Source: Dichomitus squalens LYAD-421 SS1 (taxonomy: Eukaryota; Basidiomycota; Agaricomycetes; Polyporales; Polyporaceae). Taken from it: 64,000 bases of DNA. Under the pieces are notes generated by a model. It searched no databases, was not told the origin of the DNA, and saw only the letters and a program-made list of their open reading frames with translations. Positions within the stretch are counted from its first letter, which is position 1, and each line of letters begins with the position of its first letter. The stretch spans positions 126,484 to 190,483 of the forward strand of contig NW_006766906.1 in assembly GCF_000275845.1 (NCBI RefSeq), in the 5' to 3' direction. This document shows positions 21,287 through 32,752 of this stretch, one piece after another. The translations under genes were made by a program, and so were the position numbers.

Positions 21287-22435
21287 ATGCGTTTCTCCGC
21301 CTTCGTTGCTCTTGCCCTCTTCACCGCTGTTGCCCAGGCCGGCAAGCGTGGTCTCACCTGGACATTTTGTGAGTTTGTATTTGTTGGCACAGTACTGTAG
21401 CTTGTCCTGACAGCGCGTACAGACAACAGCCCTCTGTAATTGGCCTAGGTTATATTCGGCTTGCAGGACTATTGACTAACCCCGACCTTCCAGTGACCCT
21501 GGTGTCTTCAACAACGGTGATGGCCAGGTCGTCGCAATGTACGTCTACTAGCGTAGCTCATTAGACTGCTATTGCTCGGAGTTGCTTATCGGCACTAGTT
21601 ACGACTATGAAACCTTTGCGCCCCCTTCTAAGAACGGTGCCGGAGGTCTTGCCTTCATTGGCATGCAACGCTGTTTGGATTGTGATTCCAGCCCTATCTC
21701 TCAACTCGCTACTCGTCAGCAGCAGCAGGGCTGGGCTAGTAAGTATAGCGTCCCATCACACACTGAATGTAGCGATTGATGATAATGCCCAGCCGTCTTT
21801 ACGCTGAACGAGCCAGATGTTAACGGAATCACCCCTCAACAAGCGGCGACTTGGTATCAGCAGAACATCAACCCGCTCGCGATCAAGAAGGCGCTTCCTG
21901 CTATCACTTCCAGCGCAAACGCGAACCAGGGCCTCGACTGGCTCCACCAGATGATTTCCGCGTGTGCGGGCAATTGCTTCTTCGATTATATCAATCTTCA
22001 CCATTACGGCCCCGACTTTGCGACCTTCCAGAGCTACGTTGAGCAAGTCCACGCTCAGTTCCCTGTAAGTGTCGCCTCCTGAAGTCACTCATCGGAAACT
22101 CACTCACCGATTCATATACTATAGGACAAGCAGATCGTTATCACAGAGTTCGCCCTGCAGAACCCCCCCGGCGGCCAGAACGACCAGTATGTCTTCCTCA
22201 TGTCTTGCTTGACCGATCCTCCGTATGCTCATCGCACCCTAGGGTCAACTTCTACAAGCAGGCGTTCGCGTACCTCGACGCCCAGCCCTTCGTCAACCTC
22301 TACTTTCCCTTCGTCGCGACGTCGCCCTCGCTTCTCCAGGCCAACGATGCCGCCGCCGTCTCCTTCGTCGGCACCGGCTCGTGTTTGTACAACAACGATG
22401 GCAGCCCTTCTGCTGTTGGCAACCTCATGTACTAG
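21287..22435 (+). CDS. Secreted GH128 beta-1,3-glucanase (Asl1-like)
   Basis: Seven exons (21287–21368, 21423–21435, 21494–21538, 21599–21738, 21793–22064, 22125–22186, 22243–22435) join to 268 residues. A signal peptide (MRFSAFVALALFTAVAQAG) precedes a single Asl1-like TIM-barrel domain: GLTWTFYNSPLDPGVFNNGD, then MQRCLDCDSSPIS, the acid/base glutamate in FTLNEPDVNG, INLHHYGPDF, and the nucleophile glutamate in IVITEFALQ. It ends shortly after the barrel at PSAVGNLMY with no anchor or binding module. GH128 enzymes cleave beta-1,3-glucan, so a role in fungal wall remodelling, for example during fruiting, is likely. The second exon is only 13 nt. Confidence 0.93.
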
Positions 22436-23081
22436 AGGCTCGCGGAGTGCCTTGAGGACTGGAGATCGAAGCAGCACGCTGCCAGGCAAGATCATGGCAA
22501 GAGTTGGATCACGACACGACGACCTCCCGTGGAGCGGGTATCGGCGTCATGTCAAACGTCCTTGCGACGTTACACGCTCATTACGAAGCACCTCCATTGA
22601 AGTGCCATATGTTACAACTCAAATCTAATTAATCCCCACGATACCCAATCAATTCAGTTATAGACTCTTGTGTCGCCTAGCCTGAACCTGCGACCGATAC
22701 AATCATGCCAGATCCCACGCCCGCGCTCTCCGCCTTCTCGGTCCACGAGAGGGAGAGCCTCTGTGATGAGCAGACGAGGTCAGCGTAAGTGGACCGATGA
22801 AGCGGACCGGGAGCTGTATATACTACTGATACAGATTTACATGAGACACCAGAAGATAGGTATGGTACAAGCTTTAGATCAGAATGATCAATCGTCCCGT
22901 CGAACATGAGGAGCGAACGTAACATAGCACTGCGAGAGCAAGGACAAAATGCAAGGGGCGGTAAGATGTACAGCGCTAGCAATGGTGGAACGAACGAAAG
23001 CGAATCACAGAGCACTGAAAGAGATATCGACTGAGCAAATCGCTCAGCAAAACAGTATGTACGCAGGCATGAGTTGCTCAC
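22436..23081. other. Intergenic between convergent genes
   Basis: 3' regions of the GH128 and BAH–PHD genes. No gene recognised. Confidence 0.5.
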
Positions 23082-25226
23082 CTATATAGCAGAGCGGCAC
23101 TGCGGACAGACGAAAGCGGGACCACTTAACAACTCCGCAGCAGCCTCGAACTCCCTCGCCCTCCTCTCCCAATACGGCACGTATACACTCGCGAGCAGAT
23201 CGAACTGGGCCAAATCTTCACATAAGCCTTCCAACGCAGTGACTTCATCAGGCTGAGTCGATATCCCCTCTCCCGCCGTTCCCGTCTGCAAGCCATCCCA
23301 AAGGCCGCCCCATAGCTCGTGCCCTCCAGGCTGGTGAATCTCGTGGTCGCGTTCGCAGTTCATAGCTATGTCAACGTCGATAGTCCTCCCCTGCGTGAGC
23401 CAGAACAGGTCTTCCTGGCGCGCACGCTCGCGCTTGAGAAGCTCGTACCACTTCTCCGAGGCTTCGGGGGCGCCGTCGTGCTCGATCGCAGCGTAGACAA
23501 AGCGGCGCGCGAGGACGACGTCTGCGACGTTGCCGATCGCCCAGCCATTTGAGGCGCCGGAGCAGCGGACAATGGGTGACTGCGCGATAGTGAGGAGGCT
23601 TGGGGGTAAGTGAGAGAGTATCGAGCGATGGCGGCCCCAGAGCTCGAGGACTTCGTGTACTGTCATCTACAAGAGGACGATGATTGGAGATCAGCAGCCT
23701 GCCGAGAGGTACGAAGGATGCGGCATCATGGATGTACACTAGACCTCGATGGGTCTTGACTTTCATCTCACAAGTCATCATCAGATACACTCTCACAAGA
23801 TACGTTCACAGACGGAGCGATAGCATTGGCTCGACGGCTTAGGACAGGGTACGACTCAACTACCACTGATTGCCACAGAGAACAGCTGTGAGAAAGAACA
23901 TCGCTTACCTGCTCCGTCGACTCGGGAACAAGGTCGCGAGACTCGGGCTCGCAGAAATGACCGAACAATACGAAGGGGGCTTCGCTGTCGGGATCGACGG
24001 CGAGGAGTCGGATCCCGCGGGTGGACGGAGGCGCGACCACGTCGACAGCGTTCAAATGGGGGAGGCACGATGAGTGATACCACGTGCGACAGTCAAGCCT
24101 TGGGCAGAAATGCATCGGGTCCTTGTCTAAATGGGGGCTCGACCTATCATAGCATGAATAAGTCTGAAGTCAACGACGTTGCATACCGGACTTACGTCAA
24201 GACCGAGTCCCCTTGTAGTGCCGTGAGGGGGTAGGGATTATATGCCACATGGCATACGCAACTGTGCTCGCCAAGGGGGGGCTGGAGGGTCCGATTAGGT
24301 CCATGTAGTGGTCCTCCTGCAGCGCCATCGTCAGCGCACTAGCCCCGACCTACCTTGACTTGCTTCTTACGATACATGAGAGTCGTCCTGAGAAAGAAGG
24401 AGGTGGGACCAATTGGCGGTGGATTCAAGTCTTCTTCATGATACTCGTGGACATGGGTGATCGCTGGGACCGCTCGTAGTGAGCACGACAAGGAACCGGT
24501 TGTGCACTTGCACCCACACACCCACCTTGGAAGGCATAAGGAGCGACGTAATCATAGTCGTCCGATAGGATACGTTCGTACGGAGAATAGTTTTCCGGCT
24601 TGCTATGTGCGCTAACAGTGAGTATCGTGACACGCGCAGAGCCCGAATCATTGGGCGGGACTCACAATGACTTGATATATGCCGCTACGTCGTTACGGGA
24701 CCAGTACCAGCGAACTTTTGCTATCGCTTCGGTTCTGTCCTGGTTAGCACGAATTTGACTAATATGCCCAATCCAAATGTCGTGGGTACCGTCATATGGA
24801 GAATTCAGTATAACACTGAAGGACGATGAGTACGGGTCAAAGATATATAAATTGATCCACGTCGCGACGTACTCATCCCCAGTCTTGAACAGTACGTTCC
24901 GTATTCCAAGGTTGCCTGCTTTCCATGTTCATGCAAGTAAGGCGACTCGTACTTGTGAAATCTGAAAGCTATCAACATACCATTGCTGATGGCCTTGTCG
25001 CTTGTCCGAAGTCCATCAACTACCACCCACAAAGACGTGAATACGGAGCACACCGCTGCACGTGAATGATCGACGTACCTGTGAACGCATATACGTGGTC
25101 CATCAATGCGAACTCCCGGTCTGCCGCAGCTTTCTCTTGGGCTACAACGTTGTCAATGCCCGAATTTCTGGACGCGGCTAGAGAACGACGACCACGCCCG
25201 CGTCCACGCCGACGACTCTTACTCAT
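23082..25226 (-). CDS. BAH domain–PHD finger chromatin protein
   Basis: Several minus-strand exons. The N-terminus is very basic (MSKSRRRGRGRGRRSLAASR). A BAH domain follows: DEYVATWINLYIFDPYS, THDIWIGHISQIRANQ, AIAKVRWYWSRNDVAAYIKS, with SPYERILSDDYDYV-type residues and FLRTTLMYRKKQVK at its end. A PHD-type zinc finger is split across an intron: CVCHVAYNP joins to DKDPMHFCPRLDCRTWYHSS, followed by the final Cys. A long C-terminal part (EVLELWGRHRSILSHLPPSL, EGLCEDLAQFDLLASVYVPY) ends with a CPQC pair at VCPQCRSAI. Such basidiomycete proteins are thought to read histone marks, but the target is unknown. The start at 25226 is the first ATG that gives the basic N-terminus. It is divergent from NUP57. 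Confidence 0.82.
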
Positions 25227-25602
25227 CGCGTATAGCGGCTGGGGGTGGTGATTAAGGGCGTTGTAGTGGAGGAAAGACAAGGGGAAGAAAGAAGTCTCGG
25301 CTCGCACAAGCACACATGAACTCTCACACCAAGGGTTTTCAATGGACGGTGGCCGATGGGTGCTGCGGCACTGGCACGTCTGCAGTTACGGTTCAAGTAC
25401 CCGTGGTGGACGCCTAACGTGAGGTTGCGGACGTTGAGCGGCACCTCGCTAATCCTACCCATAACACGACCAAATACCCGCCACCACGCCTTCGCGTCGC
25501 GTGCGTCCACGCGCGCACTAATATTGTCCTCCAGCCACCGGCCTCGTAGAATCCCCCGTCCGTCTTCCTCTGGTCTCCTGTGTCCTCAGCTTCACGACTG
25601 TC
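25227..25602. promoter_or_regulatory. Divergent promoter of the BAH–PHD gene and NUP57
   Basis: 376 bases between two opposite start codons. No strong TATA box seen. Confidence 0.5.
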
Positions 25603-26814
25603 ATGTCTTTTGGCGGGTTTGGTACCACCCAGCAGCAGTCTGGAACGACTGGAAGCGGTTTGTTCGGTGGCGGCGGTGCGTTTGGTTTCAACCAGAATAC
25701 AACCAGTACGCCCGCGGCCGGTGGCTCGGTTTTCGGCGCCACCAATTCCGCGCAACAAGGGACCAATACTGGAGGTGGACTCTTTGGTGCGGCAACCACG
25801 AATAACCAAACTGGTACCGGCACAGGAGGGTTGTTTGGCCCAACACAACCAGGCGGCGGTCTGTTCGGGAGCACGAACACAGCTGCACAACAGCCTACCG
25901 GTGGGTTGTTTGGGAATACTGGTCAGCAGTCTACAACCGGTGCCGCTCCTGCTGGCTCATTGTTCGGTTCCACAGCACAGGCAGGTGAGCTCACGACGCC
26001 GACTCTCTGCATGTCATGACGGAAGACTGGAAAGGCCTCTTGCGCCTTCCGCAACTTCTCCTCGAGCACCATGTAATCCGTGGATGATACTGAGAGCGTT
26101 GATGTTGAGTTGTATGCGTGGTCCGACACGCTCCTCGCAGTTTGCCGCTGCAGCTTCAGTATGTAGGGGTGGATTGACAGAGAGACGCGCCCTTCTTCAT
26201 TCACTTTTTTGCACTTTGACTTGAATGGATTCATGGCGGCCGGGACTCTGCCTTGCCTTCACCGAACGATTGAGCAAGAACAACTCGATATACAACGAGA
26301 ATCTAGTCAGACTCAACGAGGAGAAGTTCCACTCATGCTTGCATGTTCCAATCATCGTGAAAGATATCGACTGACATATGCATTTAGGAAACCCTGGCAG
26401 CAGCCTGTTTGGCAATGCTAACGCAAATCAAACAGCGGGAGCCACTGGTGGCGGCCTTTTCGGCAACAATGCCTCCGCAGGTAACACCACTGGCAGCGGC
26501 CTGTTTGGGAGCACCACAGGAACGAATACCGGTGGCGGCCTGTTCGGTAGTACCAACACCAACAATCAGGCCGCGCCGTCAGGTGGGCTCTTCGGAAGCA
26601 CTGCCGCCGCACCGAACACTACAGGTGGTGGTCTTTTTGGCAGTAATACGAACACATCCACAACAGGCATGGGCGGTCTGTTCGGTTCGACGACCAACAC
26701 TGCCGGAACGACGGGCGGCGGCCTCTTTAGCACTCAGCCCAGCACTTCCACCCAACAGCCATCCCTCTTCGGGAGCACAAGCCAGGCTCCTGGGAACTCC
26801 TTTTTCGGAGCCAC

Positions 26815-26860
<46 letters not shown>

Positions 26861-28108
26861 CAACAGCAGCAGCAGCAGCAGCCAGGGTCACTGTTCGGGC
26901 AACAGAAGCCCGCAGGGGGCCTGTTTGGTGGTAGCACGCTTGGTGGAAACCTGCTCGGGGGTGCGAGCACGATAGGGGGCAATAGTTTGCTCGGGTCGAC
27001 GACGAATAACCTGTTCGCATCAAAGCCGGCTCCCGGGCCTAGTCCCCAGCAGGATGCACAGACGCAGTACTGGCAGCTGTCCGAGAGGATCCAGAGTATT
27101 CAGGCCGCATGGGATCCTAACTCTCCACTGTGCCGCTTTCAGGTGAATTTCCAGGTCCGTGCGCGATCACTTAGCCAGACGCTAACGGTCGCTCGGCAGC
27201 ATTACTTCTACAACCTGGTGGACCCTGCTCAGATACACCTATACGGCCGACCGCCTAACGCGACCAACGATGCCTTGTGGCAGAAGGCCGTCAACGAGAA
27301 TCCCGATCCTACATGGTCCGCTGTCACATTCGACTCAAACAGTCCTGTAGTCTGACGCTATAGACAGTCACGTCCCTGTCATCGCCACCGGATTTGAGGA
27401 CCTGCAAAAACGAGTCGAGGCTCAGACACAACAAGCCGCAGAGCAGCAGCAGAAGATCAAGGTCTGCCCCTATTATGTAATAAGACTTTGACTTCGCGAA
27501 TGAACATTCTATCCTCAGGATCTACAAACGCGGATATCCGCCCTCGTGCAGCGGCACCAACTGTCAAACGCGTCCCGCTTACAGCGCGCGGCGGCCCTCC
27601 AGACTCAGCTGACGCACCGCGTGCTGAAGCTTGTGCAACACCTGCACCTCCTCATTCCCGCGCTGCGGTCGTCGGCTCTCCGCCCCGAGGAGGAGGCGCT
27701 GCGGACCGCGCTGGAGGAGATCGATGAGGAGGTGCGCCGTCCCGGGGGCACGGGCAGGATACGGGGCAAACTGAATGAGCTGTGGGCGCTGGTCGGCGCG
27801 GTGACGGCGGCGCGCGAGCGGGACCGGAGGCCGGGCGGCGTGGAGTGGACGGTCGTGGACGAGGATGGACTGGCTCAGATCGCTCAGGTGAGCGCCGCAT
27901 GTTGCAGCGGGGTTCATTGTTTGTGTGAAGGGTGCACACTTACATGTGACTGCAGATCCTCGCGGAAGAACAGGCCGGCCTCGCCCATTTGACGAAGTTG
28001 CTGCAGAAAGACCTGAAAGATCTCGCCGTGGTACTGGGCAAGGACCCGAAGGAGTATGACTCTGACATGATGTCCTCGACTGCGACGTTCCGCGGAAGCA
28101 CGCTCTGA
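25603..28108 (+). CDS. NUP57: FG-nucleoporin Nup57/Nup54
   Basis: Six exons (25603–25984, 26388–27142, 27200–27315, 27368–27461, 27519–27887, 27956–28108) join to 622 residues. The N-terminal half is a classic FG region with many GLFG repeats spaced by Thr/Asn/Gln-rich linkers, interrupted by a 22-residue polyglutamine run (26816–26881). The C-terminal half has the conserved Nup54 region, [20 protein letters not shown] then [20 protein letters not shown], followed by coiled coils ([31 protein letters not shown]). Nup57 is part of the Nsp1–Nup49–Nup57 channel complex at the centre of the nuclear pore. The first intron is 403 bases, far longer than the others (about 50–70). Confidence 0.96.
25985..26387 (+). 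other. 403-base intron 1 of NUP57
   Basis: GTGAGC donor, CTGAC branch-point-like sequence near 26371 and TTTAG acceptor. Inside, an antisense open frame runs from 26234 to 25923 (104 codons, beginning [19 protein letters not shown]), entering exon 1. Whether it is expressed is unknown. Confidence 0.7.
26816..26881 (+). repeat. CAG/CAA microsatellite encoding polyglutamine
   Basis: About 22 glutamine codons in NUP57, mostly CAG with four CAA in the middle. It sits in the FG region and adds a flexible spacer. Length probably varies between strains. Confidence 0.9.
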
Positions 28109-28420
28109 TGGATTGTATTGATATGCTATCGACACTAGTATTTGTGTAGGCTACTGAATATACCGGGCTTGTCTCCATTGGATTACTCCTTTGTATTGGC
28201 CGTAACCAATCGGTCAGTCGAGATTATGGGAACGGCCGAAATGCGGGTTATGCCGTCCAGGGGCGCCATAGGCGGACAAAGTGACACCGAGCCGCTTAGC
28301 GCACGCGTAGCCGCCACCGCTGAGCCTCTGTGACCTCCTCAACCACCGATCCCATTCTCCCCCTCTCCTTTCATCCTCTGCGCCTTACATTGTGTATGAA
28401 CCCTTTGGAACGCTAGTAAC

Positions 28421-31204
28421 ATGCGCGTCCGCACACTCGAAATCCGCTGGCACGACTCCAAGCCGATATCTACTTGCGACTTCCAGCCAATCCCGTTCAA
28501 GAAGGCGCGCCCCGCACAGGACAAGCAGTTCCCTGCGCAAGCCTACCGCCTCGCGACTGGCGGCGAGGACAACCATGTCAGAGTGAGTACACATACAATC
28601 CTCGCCTGCGCGCAGGATCAAGCTGAAGTCGCTCGTTCGCGAACGTTGGGTGTTGTAGTTATGGACGGTGCACCCGAACATCCTGCCCCCATCCCTGGTC
28701 GAGGGCACGTCTGAGACCCCTGCGCCGCGGCCGCCACGCGTCGAGTACCTCGCGACGCTCAGCAGGCACTCCGCCGCAGTGAACGTCGTGCGCTTCAGTC
28801 CGAACGGTGAGTCCGATCCTTAGTCACAGCGAGCGAGGGGTGTTCACACGCGTCCGGGGTCGCTGACGCGCGTCATCACAGGCGACCTGATCGCGTCCGC
28901 GGGAGATGGTACGTCGTGTGCTGTACGTCTAGGGAACACTGAACAGTGATACTGAGTGGTTGCGACGCAGATGGCATGATCATTGTCTGGGCCCCGACGG
29001 CGAGCCCGCATGCGAGCAGCTACGGCAGCGACCTTACTCCTGAGGATATGCAATATGAGAAGGAGCACTGGAAGCCTCGAACCGCATTCCGGTACGCATC
29101 TTGCTCATGTCTGCACGTATCCCTGTGCCCAACACGCGTGCAGGTGCACGACCATGCAGGTTTACGATCTCGCCTGGAGCCCGACGGGCGAGTACATCAT
29201 TGCGGGCAGTACAGACAACTGCGCCCGGATATTCACAGCGAGCGAAGGTGCGTGTCGTGCTTCTATCATCATGTCATATGACAGGTTCTGACGATACGAT
29301 GACTTCGTCCGCAGGCAAGTGCGTGCACGAGATCGCCGAGCACAATCACTACGTCCAAGGCGTCGCCTGGGATCCACTGAACGAATACATCGCAACACAG
29401 AGTAGTGATCGCTCCATGCACATTTACAGCATATCGTACAAGTCTGGCGGCGCACTCGAGGTGCACGCCGTTGGCAAGAACGCGCGCATGGGTCACCGCC
29501 ACAGCCGGACGCCCAGTACCCATGGGCGTCCACGAAACTTCCGACGCGAATCGACGGCGAGCGAGACAGAGTCGGTGATCACGAGCGTGAGCGAGCGGCT
29601 CAACGACGAGGTCGCCGCCTCACCCAGCTTGAAGGAGCAGCAGCCGCCACCCCCGGCGATGCTCACTCCCACTGCGTCGGTCGCGAGCACGCCCTCGATG
29701 ACCATGTTCCCACCCCCATACGAGCGGCCATCGTCGAGACGCTCCTCGTTCAGCGGCTCGAATGCACCAAGTTCTCCCGCGAATTATAGTCGATACGGAC
29801 GCTCGCCGTCTCCGATGCCCGCTCTTCCTGCTATCCGTATGGCTCCGACGGCGGCCTGGGCGTCCGTCAGGCTCTACGGCGACGAAAGTTTCTCCAACTT
29901 CTTCCGACGGCTGACGTTCAGCCCTGACGGCGGCCTCCTCCTAACCCCTGCCGGCCAGTTCGAGGACCCGTCCGTGATACCTACCGCGAGCGCCAGCTCG
30001 TCCAAGTTCAGCGAGCAACAGACTCGGGGCCGCAAGGGTAACCCGAGCGGCGGTGACGCCAGGGACGGCTCGTCATCCGTGTACATCTACTCGCGCGCCA
30101 ACTTTGCCCGGCCGCCTATTGCGCGCCTGCCCGGGCACAAGAAGGCTAGTGTTGCGGTGCGCTTCTCGCCCATTCTCTACGAGCTCCGTCCGGGCGTGTG
30201 GGCGTCCGAGTCCCAGGAGCCCAAGAGTGTCATGCTCGACCCTGGGGTAGAGGTGTCAGTCGACGTTGATATCGGCATTCAGCCCGGATCGGCGCAGGAT
30301 AAGACCCCTCACCCGTCCCCCGTGAAGCCATCGGGGAGCACGTTGTTGTCGGGGTCTGGGGGCATCGCTGCGCCCTCGCCGCGCATTGCCATACCCACTG
30401 GGCCGAATGCGGCGATGATGCCGTCCCCTGCGCTGTCTGCAACGGACTCGATGCGTCCCCCTACGCCGGCAGCATCGAAGCCTGGCACCCCGGCTCCGCC
30501 AATGACCCCCACGGCGACTGCTTCCGTCTTCGCGCTGCCGTACAGGATGCTGTACGCGGTTGCGACGATGGACACCGTGATGATATACGACACGCAGCAG
30601 GCGGGACCCGTCTGCCTCCTGACGAAGCTGCATTACGACGAGTTCACGGACATGTCCTGGTGAGTCTTCTCACCCCTAGCTCCACATGCCGCCGTCCCTG
30701 ATACGAAACCCCCGCAGGTCGCCCGACGGCCAATGCCTCATGCTCTCTTCGCGCGACGGCTACTGCACGCTCGTCGTCTTCGACGAGATCCTCCCCGCCT
30801 ACCACACGCAGCAGCACACCCTCCAGCTGCAGTCCATCGCGCACCACCACGCCCTGCCCCTCACCAACTCCGCGTCGTCGACAATGGCGACGCCGCTCTC
30901 CACCCCCTCCACGCACGCCGTGGGCCTCCCCACCCTCTCGCCTATCACCTCCCTCCCCATGCCCCTGCCGACCCCGTCCAGCTCGAGCGTGCTGGGCAAG
31001 CGTAGCGCCGAGCCACCGCTCACGCCTGCTGCGAGTGTCGACGAGAACGTGCTCGGAGGGGGGAGGACGGCAAGCGAGGCGCTCGAGGGCCCGTCCGCCG
31101 GCTCCGGGGACGCGTCTGGGCCCGCGCAGGGCGATGACGCGAAGGAACCCCCGAGGAAAAAACGGCGAGCTGCGCTCACGCGCGTGGGCGACCTCGGGTC
31201 GTGA
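28421..31204 (+). CDS. CAC2: Chromatin assembly factor 1 subunit B (Cac2/p60), WD40
   Basis: Seven exons (28421–28582, 28659–28806, 28882–28908, 28971–29091, 29144–29247, 29315–30659, 30718–31204) give 797 residues. WD40 repeats follow the N-terminus MRVRTLEIRWHDSKPI: HPNILP, LSRHSAAVNVVRFSPNGDLI then ASAGDDGMIIVW, VYDLAWSPTGEYIIAGSTDN, HNHYVQGVAWDPLNEYIATQ, FFRRLTFSPDGGLLLTPAGQ and TDMSWSPDGQCLMLSSRDGY. A long Ser/Pro-rich disordered insert (about residues 250–330) separates propeller blades. The C-terminal tail ends in a basic motif, PPRKKRRAALTRVGDL, that resembles the Asf1-binding B-domain/NLS of CAF-1 p60 and HIRA (inference). CAF-1 deposits H3–H4 on newly replicated DNA. The third exon is only 27 nt. 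Confidence 0.94.
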
Positions 31205-31964
31205 TGCCGACTCGGTCTCGCTCGTTCTCGCCCCGCTCAGAGGCCGGCGAAGAACCGAGGGTCGCGATTGTGCCCGTTTCACACCTGTCTTGCCGTCCCA
31301 CCAGCTTGCTTATGCTGGTCTGAGTTATCTCTTGTGTATCATTTGTGAATACTGTTTCCTTTGCGTCTCATCCTATCCGCTCTTGGTCGCGCCTGTTCCT
31401 CTATCTCTCGTCTCCTGTCGTTGTCTCGTCTTGCCCAGCGGCCGCATACTGTAAACCGTTAAGTTAGCCGCAACACGCGTCCTGTCTAATCGCCCACATC
31501 CTGTCTACCGTTCCTGCTTGTGTCTTCTTGATATCCTCCTGAATTGAACCGTCCACGATCCACGTGAATGTCGTTGTCTCAATTCGTATTGCTATTACGC
31601 ACGCACGCTTGCCTCTAGGTTCCTCTTGTGTAACAGCATGACCCTCATAGCAACCCGCACAAATCCCGTGTAACGAACTCGTCCTCCCCTTGAACAGGAC
31701 AGAAATGCGTGGAAGCACCCCCATAGTGACGGCTGATATCATGTCGGATATGATTCGTGCGAACTTATGAGCGGCGGAAGCATGAAGTGCAGGAGACAAG
31801 ATACAGTTCCAGTTGGACACACCGCGAAGCAGGTCTGTCGTCACCCATGGCATATTAGAATTTAGGCATGGATGTGATGGGGGCATGCGTCAGGCATGGA
31901 CATGTGATATACATGTGGGGGTTTTGCGAACAGCACAACGAAGACAAAACAGAATCCACACAGA
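31205..31964. other. Intergenic between convergent CAC2 and eL27
   Basis: Pyrimidine-rich near 31300–31440. No gene recognised. Confidence 0.5.
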
Positions 31965-32752
31965 TCAGAACTAGAAAGTGATGGTCAGCATCCCAGCCGC
32001 CAATACTCAAAGTCACAGAGAAAGAGCGGTGAACGAGACGGGGAGTAGTAATGAAAGAGATGTCAAGGCGTAGAAAAGTCGGAGTGACAGAGAGTTGAAG
32101 GGATGTGATGGAGAAGGGATACGTACCCTGAGAGGCTGGAAGAACCACTTGTTTTTCCCGCTCGTGTACCTGTCCTCCAGGAGCTTCTTGATCTGCTTCT
32201 TCGAGTCCTCTCGTTGCGAAACCTCCTTGAAGGTCTCCGAACCAACGACACCCTTGAGGCCCTCGAGCTCAAGTGCGTAACGCGTAGGGAAGAGGTGGGA
32301 GTAGTTGACAACCTGCACGCAAGGGCATACGTTCAGCCTCCGAATATACATCCTCTCCACGCGCAGAAACCCCGTAGAAAGTTGAGCAAGGAGTACAAAC
32401 CTTGATGAAGGGCTTAATCTTGCTGCGCTTCGCAACCTTCTTCGCACCCATACGCTTCGTCACCTTGAGGGGGTAACGCTCGATGCCGGCAACGATCGCA
32501 TGGGGGTAGGGCCGCTCCTTGGTGCCCTCGTCGAGCTGCTTGATGACAACAACCTTGTGGCCCGCCTGGCGGCCCTGGAGAACGATCGCAACCTGGGCCC
32601 GAGTCAATATACCATCCTACGTCCCGCAATTCCTGATTCCGCTTGGAAGCGTACGTACTTTGCCGGGCTTGTAGACTAGTCATCATGGACAGAATGTTAG
32701 CAAGAGTTCCACATACGAGCATAAGTTCCCGTAGGGACGTACTCTTGGGCAT
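31965..32752 (-). CDS. RPL27: 60S ribosomal protein eL27
   Basis: Five exons (32752–32743, 32675–32659, 32592–32401, 32312–32127, 31970–31965) join to exactly 136 residues, the standard eL27 length. The protein runs [68 protein letters not shown], then [10 protein letters not shown]. eL27 sits on the solvent side of the large ribosomal subunit. Three exons are tiny: 10 nt for the first, 17 nt for the second and only 6 nt (TTC TGA) for the last, which supplies the conserved terminal phenylalanine and the stop after a 156-base intron. Without that exon the frame would run on into unrelated sequence. Confidence 0.96.

Noticed and set aside
30644..31282. 212-codon minus-strand frame
   Set aside because: Antisense to the last exon of CAC2, Arg/Glu-rich, with no motif.
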